From WHSV01 sp050694055 (lineage in GTDB: Bacteria > Actinomycetota > CADDZG01 > WHSQ01), in the NCBI GenBank assembly GCA_050694055.1, contig JBOGWX010000127.1, forward strand, positions 1-46,822: 46,822 bases of DNA. The letters run 5' to 3'. Both the position numbers and the translations under genes were made by a program. Positions 16,461 to 25,231 of this stretch are shown here, in pieces; position 1 is the first letter of the stretch; every line of letters starts with the position of its first letter. The notes beneath the pieces were generated by a model. The model was not told the origin of the DNA. It saw nothing but the letters and a program-made list of their open reading frames with translations, and made no database searches.

Positions 16461-17339
16461 ATGTCGATACTCGTCGGCCACGATACGAGGCTCGTCGTCC
16501 AGGGGTTGACCGGCCGCGAGGGTAAATTCCATGGTCTGCGCAACAAGGCCTACGGGACCAACCTCGTCGCAGGCGTTACGCCGGGCAAGGGCGGGAACGA
16601 CGTCGAAGGGGTTCCGATCTTCGACACCGTCACCCAGGCGGTGAGCGAAACCGGAGCCAACACCTCGATGGTGTTCGTCCCGCCGCCGTTCGCCTCCGAC
16701 GCGATTCTCGAGGCCCACGACGCGGGCATCGACACCATCATCGCCATCACCGAGGGCATCCCCGCGATGGACATGGCGCGCGCGGTCGGCTACATCCGTC
16801 GTTCTGCGAACGGGACGATGCTCGTCGGGCCGAACTGCCCGGGCGTCATCTCCCCGGGCAAGGCCAACGTCGGAATCATCCCCGGAGAGGTCTGCGAGCC
16901 CGGCCCGATCGGCCTCGTCAGTCGCTCCGGCACGCTCGTCTATCAGATCGTGCACGAGCTTTCGCAGAAGCACCTGGGCCAGTCGACCTGTGTCGGCATC
17001 GGCGGGGACCCCATTCCCGGCAGCGACTTCATCGACGTGCTGGCGAGGTTCAACCACGACGACGAGACCGAGCTGGTCGTGATGGTGGGCGAGATCGGCG
17101 GCGACGCCGAGGAGCGCGCCGCGGCCTGGGTCAAGGACCACATGACCAAGCCGGTCGTCGCCTACATCGCGGGCTTCACGGCTCCGCCGGGCAAGCGGAT
17201 GGGCCACGCCGGGGCCATCATCTCCGGCAGTCAGGGGACTGCGGCGGCCAAGGCCGAGGCGCTGGAGGCCGCCGGCATCAGGGTCGGTCGCAACCCGACC
17301 GAGGTGGCCGATCTCGTGGTCGAGGCCCGCCGAGGTTAG
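16461..17339 (+). CDS. sucD: Succinyl-CoA synthetase alpha subunit
   Basis: This 292-residue partner of SucC binds CoA and carries the phospho-histidine, His249, in KRMGHAGAIISG. The N-terminal Rossmann part has VVQGLTGREGKFH, and the middle part has VGPNCPGVISPG. ATG 16461 directly follows the sucC stop, so the two are coupled. The gene ends in convergence with the MOSC gene, overlapping it by 4 bases. No anomalies seen. Confidence 0.97.
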   Translation: MSILVGHDTRLVVQGLTGREGKFHGLRNKAYGTNLVAGVTPGKGGNDVEGVPIFDTVTQAVSETGANTSMVFVPPPFASDAILEAHDAGIDTIIAITEGIPAMDMARAVGYIRRSANGTMLVGPNCPGVISPGKANVGIIPGEVCEPGPIGLVSRSGTLVYQIVHELSQKHLGQSTCVGIGGDPIPGSDFIDVLARFNHDDETELVVMVGEIGGDAEERAAAWVKDHMTKPVVAYIAGFTAPPGKRMGHAGAIISGSQGTAAAKAEALEAAGIRVGRNPTEVADLVVEARRG

Positions 17340-18001
17340 CCGGGCTGGGATCGGGCGGCTCGCTCCGAGGCCTCGACCGCCCACGAGCGCCACGACTCGG
17401 GAAGCTGCGGCGCTGCCAGCATCTCGGTCGCACGGGTGTGGTCGTCGTGGTAGATGCTCGCGATGAGGCCCACGGTCACGCGGTGGCCGGGACGGCTTCG
17501 CACGGTCGCCGCATCGCCCGCCCCGATGTCACCCTCCTCGATGATGCGGAGATAGGCGCCCCAGCGAGCGGCGGCGGCGAACTGCCGGGGGAACGAGCGG
17601 TCGCCCATGCGCACGCCGAGCTTGTAACAGGGGAGCCGTGGATGCGCGACCTCGAGCACGGTGTCGCCCACGGACCAGCGCTCGCCGACGAGCGCGGTGT
17701 CGAGCGCGAGGCCGGCGACGGTCAGGTTGTCGCCGAAGGAGCCGGGGCCGAGGTCCCGGCCGAGCTCTTCGGACCACCACTCGTAGTCCTCGAGCGCGTA
17801 GGCGTAGATGGCCTTGTCGGTGCCACCGTGTACCTTGCGGTCCGCCTGATCGTCGCCCGCCAGATTGACGCCCCGCACGGCCACGCGCCCCTCGACCGGC
17901 TCTTTCCAGATCGCCGAGGTGTGGCGCTTGCCGTTGAGCAGGAACTCCCGCGGAGTCCCGACGTTGACCGAGACGACGCGACCCTCATGGGCTCGTGACA
18001 C
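17336..18001 (-). CDS. MOSC domain protein, YiiM-like
   Basis: This 221-residue protein has a MOSC domain (about 30-165) with the motifs KVHGGTDKAIYAYALEDYEWW, GSFGDNLTV and PRLPCYKLGVRMGD, where the Cys is the conserved cofactor or sulfur-handling residue. A short C-terminal helical region matches YiiM-type proteins. Such proteins handle molybdenum cofactor or reduce N-hydroxylated compounds; the substrate here is unknown. It starts with GTG 18001 exactly seven bases after a TAGGCT box, with no ribosome site, which suggests leaderless expression. Confidence 0.9.
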   Translation of the reverse strand: MSRAHEGRVVSVNVGTPREFLLNGKRHTSAIWKEPVEGRVAVRGVNLAGDDQADRKVHGGTDKAIYAYALEDYEWWSEELGRDLGPGSFGDNLTVAGLALDTALVGERWSVGDTVLEVAHPRLPCYKLGVRMGDRSFPRQFAAAARWGAYLRIIEEGDIGAGDAATVRSRPGHRVTVGLIASIYHDDHTRATEMLAAPQLPESWRSWAVEASERAARSQPG

Positions 18002-18007
18002 CGCCCC

Positions 18008-18013
18008 AGCCTA
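18008..18013 (-). promoter_or_regulatory. Candidate -10 box TAGGCT for the MOSC gene
   Basis: Read on the minus strand, TAGGCT is followed by six bases and then GTG 18001, placing the predicted transcript start on the first base of the start codon. Confidence 0.5.
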
Positions 18014-18063
18014 ATTTCATCGGCTCAGGTAATTTTCATTGCGTTGACGGCCGGCGGCCACAC

Positions 18064-18109
18064 TCTTGGACCCTGAGGTGTCGTCTCACGCGCCCCTCAG
18101 GGTCCAAGA
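18064..18109. repeat. Perfect 15-bp inverted repeat abutting a start codon
   Basis: TCTTGGACCCTGAGG at 18064-18078 faces CCTCAGGGTCCAAGA at 18095-18109 across 16 bases, in the gap between the divergent MOSC and esterase genes. The right arm ends at the base before ATG 18110. There is no T-run. As RNA it would be a very stable hairpin at the start codon; as DNA it would be a long operator. Confidence 0.85.
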
Positions 18110-19198
18110 ATGGTCTCGGGCCATGGTGACGACGAATGGGGGCACCTCGTGAAGGAAGACGCAGGCCGGTCACTGGGACGGCCGTGGGGCGGGGAGTTGC
18201 GCGGGACCTTCGATCAGCTCGTCGTCGAGTCGGAGGTGCTGGCGGGCAACCCGCTCGGCGACCCGGTGCGCCGGCCGCTGTTCGTCTACCGCGCGCCGGA
18301 GACTGCCGACGACGGCTCCTATCCGAGTGTCTACGTCATCCAGGGCATGACCGGTCAGGTCGACATGTGGCTCGCTCGCAGCGCCTTCGAGCCGACGATG
18401 CTCGAGCGCGTCGACGACCTCTTCGCCTCGGGCGGCTGTCCGCCGGCGATGGTCGTGTTCGTGGACGCATGGACGAGCTACGGCGGATCGCAGTTCATCA
18501 ACTCGACCTCGACCGGCCGCTACCTGGACTACTTGTGCGACGAGGTCGTGCCGTTCGTCGACGACCGCTACCCGACGAGCGCGTCGCGGGATCGGCGGGG
18601 ATTGACCGGCAAGTCTTCGGGCGGCTACGGTGCGATGGTCGTCCCGATGCTGCGCCCCGACGTCTTCGGCGCGCTGGCGAGCCACGCCGGTGATGCTCTC
18701 TTCGAAGTCTGCTACCAGACGGAGTTCCCCATCACCGCGCGCGTCCTGCGTGACTCCTTCGAGGGCAGTTGGGACGTCTTCTTCGAGCGCTTCCGCTCGG
18801 CCCCCAGCCTCGACTTCGAACTCTACGGACATGCCCTCAACACCTACGCGATGGGCGCCTGCTACTCGCCCGACCCCGATAATCCCGGCAAAGCGCTGCT
18901 GCCCTTCGACCTCGAGACCGGCCGGCTCGACGACGAGCTGTGGAGCAGGTGGCTGGAGTGGGATCCCGTGCGCATGGCGCCGAAGCGTGCCGAGGCGCTC
19001 GGGTCCATGAAGCGGATCTACCTCGATGCCGGCAAGAGCGACGAGTACTTTCTCGACCTCGGAGCCCAGGCGTTCGCCAAGGAGCTGGACAGGCTGGAGG
19101 TCGACTACACCCTCGATCTCTTCGCCGGCAAGCACGGGGGCCTGCAGTACCGCTACCCCGGGGCGATCAAGGAACTGGTCGAGGCGCTGGCGCGGTAG
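18110..19198 (+). CDS. Alpha/beta-hydrolase, putative esterase (esterase D/Fes type)
   Basis: This protein of up to 362 residues belongs to the putative esterase group (Pfam PF00756). The nucleophile elbow is GKSSGG with Ser169. A likely catalytic His is in AGKHGGLQYR near the C-terminus. The motifs YPSVYVIQGMTGQVDMW and VVFVDAWTSYGGSQF are typical. No signal peptide is seen, so it is probably cytoplasmic. The start is uncertain: ATG 18110 lies directly after a strong inverted repeat, while GTG 18149 has a weak GGGGG upstream and would give 349 residues. Its substrate is unknown. Confidence 0.85.
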   Translation: MVSGHGDDEWGHLVKEDAGRSLGRPWGGELRGTFDQLVVESEVLAGNPLGDPVRRPLFVYRAPETADDGSYPSVYVIQGMTGQVDMWLARSAFEPTMLERVDDLFASGGCPPAMVVFVDAWTSYGGSQFINSTSTGRYLDYLCDEVVPFVDDRYPTSASRDRRGLTGKSSGGYGAMVVPMLRPDVFGALASHAGDALFEVCYQTEFPITARVLRDSFEGSWDVFFERFRSAPSLDFELYGHALNTYAMGACYSPDPDNPGKALLPFDLETGRLDDELWSRWLEWDPVRMAPKRAEALGSMKRIYLDAGKSDEYFLDLGAQAFAKELDRLEVDYTLDLFAGKHGGLQYRYPGAIKELVEALAR

Positions 19199-19235
19199 CC
19201 GCCCCACGCGGCGGACCTCGGAGTGTCGTTGGCCG

Positions 19236-19241
19236 TAAGCT
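19236..19241 (+). promoter_or_regulatory. Candidate -10 box TAAGCT for purN
   Basis: TAAGCT ends six bases before GTG 19248, so the predicted transcript begins at the start codon. No ribosome site is visible. Confidence 0.5.
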
Positions 19242-19247
19242 GGCACC

Positions 19248-19856
19248 GTGGCGGGTCGCATCGTCGTACTCATCTCCGGATCGGGCTCCAACATGGAGGC
19301 CCTCGCGGATGCCTGCTCCGATGGCCGTGTCCCGGGAGAGGTCGTCGCCGTGGTTGCCGACCGCGAGTGCACCGGGTTGAAGCTCGCCGAGCAACGAGCA
19401 CTGGATCACCGGCTCGTTTTGCCGAGCGACTACGCATCGCGCGACGCCTGGTGCGAGGCACTCCGCGACGAGGTCGCCGGTTACGAGCCGGACCTCGTGG
19501 TGTCGGCGGGTTTCATGCGCATCCTGGCCCCCGTTTTCGTCGACGCCTTCGCGGGGAGGCTCATCAACCTCCATCCCTCGTTACTGCCGTCCTTCAAGGG
19601 GGCCCATGCGGTGCGCGACGCGCTCGACTTCGGCGTCAAACTGACGGGCAGCACCGTGCACTTCGTGGACAACGAGGTCGATCACGGGCCGATCATCATG
19701 CAGAAGCCGACTCCGGTGCGAGACGACGACACAGAGGAGACCCTTCACGATCGCATCAAGGCACTCGAACATAGGTTGTTGCCGGAGGTGTGCGCGTTGT
19801 TCCTCGACGGGCGAATCGAGCTCGCCGGAGGGCGCGTGAGGATCGCCGGCCGTTGA
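19248..19856 (+). CDS. purN: Phosphoribosylglycinamide formyltransferase
   Basis: This 202-residue protein transfers a formyl group from 10-formyl-tetrahydrofolate to GAR in step three of purine synthesis. Visible motifs: the phosphate loop LISGSGSNMEAL, the active-site SAGFMRIL and INLHPSLLPSFKG, with the catalytic Asn and His, and GSTVHFVDNEVDHGPII with the catalytic Asp. Length is standard. It starts at GTG 19248 with a leaderless-type promoter. purH follows 16 bases later with its own similar -10 box, so the two steps may be partly independently transcribed. Confidence 0.97.
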   Translation: MAGRIVVLISGSGSNMEALADACSDGRVPGEVVAVVADRECTGLKLAEQRALDHRLVLPSDYASRDAWCEALRDEVAGYEPDLVVSAGFMRILAPVFVDAFAGRLINLHPSLLPSFKGAHAVRDALDFGVKLTGSTVHFVDNEVDHGPIIMQKPTPVRDDDTEETLHDRIKALEHRLLPEVCALFLDGRIELAGGRVRIAGR

Positions 19857-19860
19857 ACGT

Positions 19861-19866
19861 TAGGGT
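19861..19866 (+). promoter_or_regulatory. Candidate -10 box TAGGGT for purH
   Basis: TAGGGT ends six bases before GTG 19873; the predicted transcript start is the G of the start codon. It lies in the 16-base gap after purN. Confidence 0.5.
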
Positions 19867-19872
19867 CCAGCG

Positions 19873-21396
19873 GTGACGATCCAGCGAGCGCTGATAAGCG
19901 TGTCCGACAAGAGCGGTGTAGTGGACCTCGCACGGGGGCTGACCGAGGCGGGCGTCGAGATCGTGAGCTCCGGCGGTACCGCGCACGCTCTGTCCGAAGC
20001 AGGTATCGAGGTGATCAAGGTCGCGGAGGTCACCGGCGCCCCCGAGATCCTGGACGGGCGCGTCAAGACCCTCCATCCCAAGATCCACGGAGGCATCCTC
20101 GCCGATCGCCGCAAGGACGCGCACGTCGCCGAGCTCGCACGCCACGACATCCGTGCGATCGACCTCGTGGTGGTCAACCTCTATCCCTTCGAGACCACGG
20201 TCGCCCGGCCCGGCGTCACCGAGGACGACGCAGTCGAGAACATCGATATCGGGGGCCCGGCCATGGTGCGCGCCGCGGCGAAGAACTTCCATTCGGTGGC
20301 GGTGGTGGTGAATCCGGAACGCTACGACGAGATCCTCGAGGAGATCAAGGACTCCGGTGAAGTGTCGTTGGACACGCGCCGGGCCCTGGCCGTCGAAGCC
20401 TGGCGTCACACCTCGAGCTACGACGCCGCCATCGTCGAGCACTTCGCGCGCGCTGAGGAGTCGTGGCCCGAGCGGATGGTGCTGTCCGCCACCAAGATGA
20501 TGGACCTTCGTTACGGTGAGAACCCGCACCAGAGCGCGGCCTTCTACGCCGGTGGGGGGGCGCGCGCCGGTCTGGCCGCAGCCGAGCAACTGCACGGCAA
20601 GGAGCTCAGCTACAACAACCTGCTCGATACCGATGCCGCCCTCAAGCTCGTCGGCGAGCTCGACGAGTTCGGCTGCGCCATCATCAAGCACTCGAACCCG
20701 TGCGGCGTCGCGGTGGCCGCGTCCATCGACGAGGCCTACGTCCGAGCTTACGAGTGCGACACGACTTCGGCCTTCGGTGGAATCATCGCCCTGAATTCGC
20801 TGTGCACTCAAAGCGCAGCAACGGAGATAGCCAAGATCTTCTGCGAGGTCGTAGCCGCTCCCTCCTTCGAGGAGGCCGCGCTCGAGGTGCTCGAGGCCAA
20901 GAAGAACCTGCGCATCCTGCGGGCGCCGGCCTTCAACCCGACCGACACCGAGGTGCGGCGGGTTGCGGGCGGCTTCCTGCTGCAGTCCCCCGATGGACCC
21001 GACGACGCGGTGGGGGCGAAAGTCGTCACCAGGGCTCAGCCGACCGCGGAACAGCTCTCCGATCTGCGCCTGGCCTGGACGGTGGTCAAGCACGTGAAGT
21101 CGAACGCCATCGTGCTCGCCAAAAACGGCGCCGCCGTCGGAGTCGGGGCCGGCCAGATGAGCCGGGTCGAATCCACCCGGCTGGCCGCCGCCCGCGCGGG
21201 CGAGCGCGCCGCCGGCACGGTCTGCGCGTCGGACGCGTTCTTCCCCTTCCGCGACGGTCTGGACGCCGCAGTCGAGGCGGGGGCCGTGGCGGTGATTCAG
21301 CCCGGCGGCTCGGTGCGCGACGACGAGGTCATAGAGGCCGCCGACGAGCACGGCATCCCCATGCTCTTCACCGGCCGCCGTCACTTCAGGCACTGA
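19873..21396 (+). CDS. purH: Bifunctional AICAR transformylase/IMP cyclohydrolase
   Basis: This 507-residue enzyme performs the last two steps of IMP synthesis. The N-terminal cyclohydrolase domain (about 1-195) shows SVSDKSGVVDLARGL, SSGGTAHALSEAG and GRVKTLHPKIHGGIL. The transformylase domain (about 196-507) shows the KHSNPCGVAVA motif with the catalytic Lys-His pair and a terminal RRHFRH. It uses 10-formyl-tetrahydrofolate, as PurN does, and FolD is encoded nearby. GTG 19873 is chosen from the position of the TAGGGT box. The DUF2007 gene begins two bases after the stop. Confidence 0.97.
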   Translation: MTIQRALISVSDKSGVVDLARGLTEAGVEIVSSGGTAHALSEAGIEVIKVAEVTGAPEILDGRVKTLHPKIHGGILADRRKDAHVAELARHDIRAIDLVVVNLYPFETTVARPGVTEDDAVENIDIGGPAMVRAAAKNFHSVAVVVNPERYDEILEEIKDSGEVSLDTRRALAVEAWRHTSSYDAAIVEHFARAEESWPERMVLSATKMMDLRYGENPHQSAAFYAGGGARAGLAAAEQLHGKELSYNNLLDTDAALKLVGELDEFGCAIIKHSNPCGVAVAASIDEAYVRAYECDTTSAFGGIIALNSLCTQSAATEIAKIFCEVVAAPSFEEAALEVLEAKKNLRILRAPAFNPTDTEVRRVAGGFLLQSPDGPDDAVGAKVVTRAQPTAEQLSDLRLAWTVVKHVKSNAIVLAKNGAAVGVGAGQMSRVESTRLAAARAGERAAGTVCASDAFFPFRDGLDAAVEAGAVAVIQPGGSVRDDEVIEAADEHGIPMLFTGRRHFRH

Positions 21397-21398
21397 CG

Positions 21399-21626
21399 AT
21401 GAGCGACGAGCAGTTCGTGGCGGTCTATCAGGGCGGCGGCGGACCCCCGCAGTTCGAGCTGCTCCGCTCGGTGCTGGCCGGGAGCGGCATCGACTGCGTC
21501 ATCGAGGGGGGCACGGTGGGGCCCTACCCGGTCAATGTGGGCGGGCTCGGGGAGTTCACCGTGTACGTCAAGGAGGCGGACGCCGAGGACGCGGTGGAGC
21601 TGCTGAGGGACACGCTGGAGCAGTAG
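21399..21626 (+). CDS. DUF2007 family small protein
   Basis: This 75-residue protein has the DUF2007 pattern: an alpha/beta fold with FVAVYQGGGGPPQFELLRSVLAGSGIDC at the start, a short central FTVYV strand, and a final helix AEDAVELLRDTLEQ. The family is described as putative signal transducing or nitrogen-regulation-like, with little evidence. ATG 21399 lies two bases after the purH stop, so it is probably cotranslated with purH. No membrane segments. Confidence 0.75.
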   Translation: MSDEQFVAVYQGGGGPPQFELLRSVLAGSGIDCVIEGGTVGPYPVNVGGLGEFTVYVKEADAEDAVELLRDTLEQ

Positions 21627-21752
21627 AGCGACCCGCCGCGGCGCGGGTCCCAAGATCCAGGGTTCCAACAGAATCTGCCAGAGGTGGCATATCTCGCCGG
21701 CGGCGGGGGAATGAAGCCTCCATCAAGCCGAGCAACTACCGGGAGGTAGAAG

Positions 21753-23129
21753 TTGCGCCGTCGAATCGTCGCTGCACTGGCATCTCTGTCTCTGCTGGCC
21801 GTCTGGCCCGGGTCGCCGGTGGCGGCCCAGGTCTCGGTCGAGGATCCCACGGGCCTCCTGGCCTCCGACAATGTGTCGTTCGAGACCACGCTGCCCAACC
21901 CGGGCGTCATCGGGGCGCACTTCAAAGGCGACGTCATGTTCGTCACGACGCTGACGGGGCTCACGACCTACGACGTCTCCAACCCCGCCGCCCCGCAGGA
22001 GATCGGCCGCCTGGCGCTCCCACACTTTCAGAACGAAGATGTCGATCTCGGCGGGGACATTCTGCTGATCTCCAACGACGCGGCCGAGTCGACCGGAATC
22101 CTCTACGTGATCGACATCTCCGACCCTGCGAATCCGTCGATTCTCGCGACCCATCAGATGGGTGGGAACCCACTTCTGGGGGGGCCGGGGCACACCGCCT
22201 CGTGCGTGCTGGACTGCCGCTACGCATGGGTCACCGACGGTGGAAGCATCAGGGTCATCGACCTCACCGACCCCGCCAATCCGGTGAACAAGGGCACCTT
22301 TGCGACCCCCGCCGGCGGTGACGTCGCGACCCACGATGTCCAGGTAGACGCCAACGGCCTCTACTGGGTGGTGGGCTTCGGTGGCGCGACCGCCTACCAG
22401 TTGCCGCGCGCCTACTCCGGAGAGGGACTCGGCACGGTGGTGGCGCAGACCGACGCCTCGGGTCGCTCGACCTATTTCGAGGAGTTCGGCCTCGGCGACG
22501 GCGGCAACCCCAACGACTTCGTCCTGCACAACTCCCACCGTCGCCGCAACGACGACGTCGTGTTCATCACCGAGGAGGACTACACCCGTCCCGCCTGCCA
22601 GGGCGCCGGCTCGCTGGGGGCCTGGCAGCTTCCCGTGGACAAGCGAGGGCGACCTACGGGGGCCGAGCTGTCGCCGCTCGACCAGTGGGTCCCCGAGCTG
22701 CTCGAGGACTCGACGCCGACCGCGGCGGTGTGCTCCGCTCATTACTTCGACCTCGAGGCCAACGTCGTGGCCCAGGGTTGGTACGAGATGGGGCTGCGCC
22801 TGCTCGATGTGAGCGACCCCACGGACATCCGGCAGGTCGGTTACTTCGTGCCTCGCAGCGCGATGACGTGGTCGGCCTACTTCCCGCCGACCGATCCCAC
22901 CGGCGAGATCGTCTACGTGGCCGATGCGACCCACGGCATCGACGTCATCCGCTGGGACCGGCCGGACGAGGGCCCGCTCTCGATGTCGGGCGCGGATTGC
23001 AGGAACCCCAACGGTTGCAAGCCCAAGACCAGGCAGGCGCCGGTCAGAGACGAATGGCGCGCCTCGCCGACCTCCGGGATCCCGAACGGCAGCTTCGGCT
23101 ACGCCTGCCGCTTGAACGTCCTCGGCTGA
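21753..23129 (+). CDS. Secreted LVIVD-repeat beta-propeller-like protein
   Basis: This 458-residue protein has a signal peptide at 1-25 (basic start, hydrophobic core, then VAAQ as a possible cleavage site). It has several repeats of the form DVSNPAAPQEIGRL, IDISDPANPSILAT, IDLTDPANPVNKGT and LDVSDPTDIRQVGY, which mark LVIVD repeats that should form a beta-propeller at the cell surface. Histidines at ATHDV and SAHYF recur between blades. Function unknown. The TTG start at 21753 has GGGAGGT five bases upstream. Gap 21627-21752 before it holds only a small TGCCA/TGGCA repeat. Confidence 0.85.
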   Translation: MRRRIVAALASLSLLAVWPGSPVAAQVSVEDPTGLLASDNVSFETTLPNPGVIGAHFKGDVMFVTTLTGLTTYDVSNPAAPQEIGRLALPHFQNEDVDLGGDILLISNDAAESTGILYVIDISDPANPSILATHQMGGNPLLGGPGHTASCVLDCRYAWVTDGGSIRVIDLTDPANPVNKGTFATPAGGDVATHDVQVDANGLYWVVGFGGATAYQLPRAYSGEGLGTVVAQTDASGRSTYFEEFGLGDGGNPNDFVLHNSHRRRNDDVVFITEEDYTRPACQGAGSLGAWQLPVDKRGRPTGAELSPLDQWVPELLEDSTPTAAVCSAHYFDLEANVVAQGWYEMGLRLLDVSDPTDIRQVGYFVPRSAMTWSAYFPPTDPTGEIVYVADATHGIDVIRWDRPDEGPLSMSGADCRNPNGCKPKTRQAPVRDEWRASPTSGIPNGSFGYACRLNVLG

Positions 23130-23170
23130 CCAGTGGCATCCTCGTTGAGCTCAGGAGCTGCGCGTCGGGT

Positions 23171-23176
23171 TAGCCT
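23171..23176 (+). promoter_or_regulatory. Candidate -10 box TAGCCT for folD
   Basis: TAGCCT ends eight bases before ATG 23185, the spacing of a nearly leaderless transcript. A TTGAGC at 23145-23150 is 20 bases upstream, a little too far for a standard -35 box. Confidence 0.45.
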
Positions 23177-23184
23177 CTCAACTC

Positions 23185-24072
23185 ATGACGGCCAAGATCA
23201 TCGATGGGAAAGCCATTGCCGCTGCGGTTCGTGCCGAGGTGGCCCGGGCCACCGCCGAGCTGTCGAGCGCGGGCGTGACGCCTGGCCTTGCGACGGTGCT
23301 CGTTGGCGACGACCCGGCAAGTCATGTCTACGTGCGCGCCAAGCGCAAGAACTGCGCCGAGGTCGGGATCAAGTCCTGGGACCACGATCTATCCGCTGAG
23401 ACCACTCAGGGCGAGCTCCTGAAACTGATCGACGAACTCAATGCCGACGACGCGGTTCACGGCATCCTGGTGCAGATTCCGCTTCCGGATCACATCGACG
23501 AGCAGGCGATCCTCGACACGGTCACGCCCACCAAGGATGCCGACGGCTTCCATCCCTTCAACCTCGGGAGGCTGCTGTCCGGAAGTCCGATCGTCCGCCC
23601 CGCCACTCCGGCCGGCATCCAGGAGTTGCTCCTTCGCAGTGGCGTCGAGACCTCGGGGGCCGAGGTCGTGATCGTCGGCCGCAGCAACATCGTAGGCAAG
23701 CCGATGGCGGCGCTCATGGTCCAGAAGGCGGCCGGAGCCAACTCGACGGTGACGATCTGTCACACCCGCACCAGAGATGTCACCGAGCACACCAGGCGAG
23801 CCGATGTTCTGATAGCTGCGCTCGGCCGGGCGCACGCAATCACCGCGGACATGGTGAAGCAGGGGGCGGTCGTCATCGACGTGGGCATGAACCGGACCGA
23901 TCAAGGGCTCGTGGGAGACGTCGATTTCGAGGCGGTCCGCGAGGTCGCATCGGCAATCACTCCGGTTCCCGGCGGAGTCGGGCCCATGACGATAGCCATG
24001 CTCCTCAGCAACGTCGTAGCGCTCGCCCGGCGAGGGCTGGACCGAGAGATTGCGACTAACGGGAGGACGTAA
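23185..24072 (+). CDS. folD: Methylenetetrahydrofolate dehydrogenase/cyclohydrolase
   Basis: This 295-residue bifunctional enzyme interconverts 5,10-methylene- and 10-formyl-tetrahydrofolate with NADP, supplying the formyl donor for PurN and PurH, which lie just upstream. Visible: the catalytic Lys region YVRAKRKNCAEVGI, GILVQIPLPDHID, KDADGFHPFN, the nucleotide loop VGRSNIVGKPM and the terminal PVPGGVGPMTIAMLL. Length is normal. Its 3' end overlaps the convergent HD-GYP gene by 17 bases. ATG 23185 follows a TAGCCT box. Confidence 0.97.
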   Translation: MTAKIIDGKAIAAAVRAEVARATAELSSAGVTPGLATVLVGDDPASHVYVRAKRKNCAEVGIKSWDHDLSAETTQGELLKLIDELNADDAVHGILVQIPLPDHIDEQAILDTVTPTKDADGFHPFNLGRLLSGSPIVRPATPAGIQELLLRSGVETSGAEVVIVGRSNIVGKPMAALMVQKAAGANSTVTICHTRTRDVTEHTRRADVLIAALGRAHAITADMVKQGAVVIDVGMNRTDQGLVGDVDFEAVREVASAITPVPGGVGPMTIAMLLSNVVALARRGLDREIATNGRT

Positions 24073-25231
24073 GGTCCCGGCGGTACTCCTCGAGAACCTC
24101 AGTGATGGCCGGCATCGCGCCGAGGAACTCGTCGAGCAGTCCGGCGTCGAGATGCCGTCCTCCTCCGCTCACCATGAGGTCGACCGCCTCGCTTACCGGG
24201 ACCGCCGGCCGGTAGACGCGGTCGCTGGTCAGTGCGTCGAAGACGTCGGCGATGGCCGCGATGCGCCCCTCGATCGGAATCTCTTCGCCTCGTAGTCCCC
24301 GGGGGTATCCCCGGCCGTCCATCCGCTCGTGGTGGGTCCACGCGATGGTGGCCGCGGTGGACATGAGCTCCGAGCGAGAGCCGGCCAGAATGCGCTGTCC
24401 GATCTCTGCATGCCGCTGCATCTCGTGTCGCTCGCTGGGCTCGAGCGCCCCAGGCTTGAGCAGGATGCTGTCGGGGATGGCGATCTTGCCGACGTCGTGC
24501 ATCTGGCTTGCCACGCGGATCATCTCGGCCCGCTCGAAACTGATGCCGATCCTCTCGGCCAGCAACATGCAGTACTGGCTCATCCGCTCGATGTGAGCAC
24601 CGGTGGCGGGATCTCGCAGCTCGGCGGCCATGGACAGACGCATGACCGTTTCCTCGTGTGAGAGCCGCAGGTCCTCCTGCATCGCCTCGACGCGCTCCAG
24701 TGCCGCGGAGAGGGCGGCCGTCCGCTGGACGACGATGTCCTCGAGCCGGTCGCTGTGGGCGCGGAGCCTGAGGTGAAGCGATCTCGTCTCGAGCAGGTTG
24801 GCGATCCGCAGCACCATCTCGGTCGGATCCATGGGCTTGGTGAGGAAGTCTTTCGCCCCGAGAGAGAGTGCTCTCTCCCGGGTCTCGGGCGTGATGTCGG
24901 CGGTCAGGATCACGATGGGAACGTAGGAGTTCTCGGGCAGCGCGCTCTCGAGCTCCTGCATGACCGCGTAGCCGTCCAGTCTCGGCATGTGCAGGTCCAA
25001 CAGCACGAGATCGGCGCCACCGCTCTGGACCGCCGGCAAGACTTGTCTGGGGTCCTCGATGGTCTCGAAGTTCGTATAGCCGGCGGAGGTGAGGACGTGC
25101 GCCGCGAACTTGAGATTGATCGGCTGGTCGTCCACGACGAGGATGCGAGCGTCGAGGAACCCGGGGCTGCCCGAAGCACGGTCCCTGGTGCGACCCGGGC
25201 CCCCGACGAGGGGATAGGTTCGTGGTGCCAT
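24056..25231 (-). CDS. Response regulator with HD-GYP phosphodiesterase domain
   Basis: This 391-residue protein joins a receiver domain (about 28-145; acidic pair in VVDDQ, phosphoacceptor Asp79 in LLDLHMP, Lys132 in TKPMD), a coiled-coil linker (150-195) and an HD-GYP domain (about 197-375; His245-Asp246 in MHDVGKIAIPD, GYP at 308-310 in DGRGYP). HD-GYP proteins hydrolyse cyclic di-GMP or related dinucleotides. No histidine kinase is next to it. I chose ATG 25231, with GGAG eight bases upstream, over an upstream start that would add 43 unrelated residues. Confidence 0.93.
   Translation of the reverse strand: MAPRTYPLVGGPGRTRDRASGSPGFLDARILVVDDQPINLKFAAHVLTSAGYTNFETIEDPRQVLPAVQSGGADLVLLDLHMPRLDGYAVMQELESALPENSYVPIVILTADITPETRERALSLGAKDFLTKPMDPTEMVLRIANLLETRSLHLRLRAHSDRLEDIVVQRTAALSAALERVEAMQEDLRLSHEETVMRLSMAAELRDPATGAHIERMSQYCMLLAERIGISFERAEMIRVASQMHDVGKIAIPDSILLKPGALEPSERHEMQRHAEIGQRILAGSRSELMSTAATIAWTHHERMDGRGYPRGLRGEEIPIEGRIAAIADVFDALTSDRVYRPAVPVSEAVDLMVSGGGRHLDAGLLDEFLGAMPAITEVLEEYRRDLTSSR

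Noticed and set aside
15228..17393. 721-residue open frame opposite sucC and sucD
   Set aside because: Antisense to two clear genes and crossing their junction; no recognisable domains.
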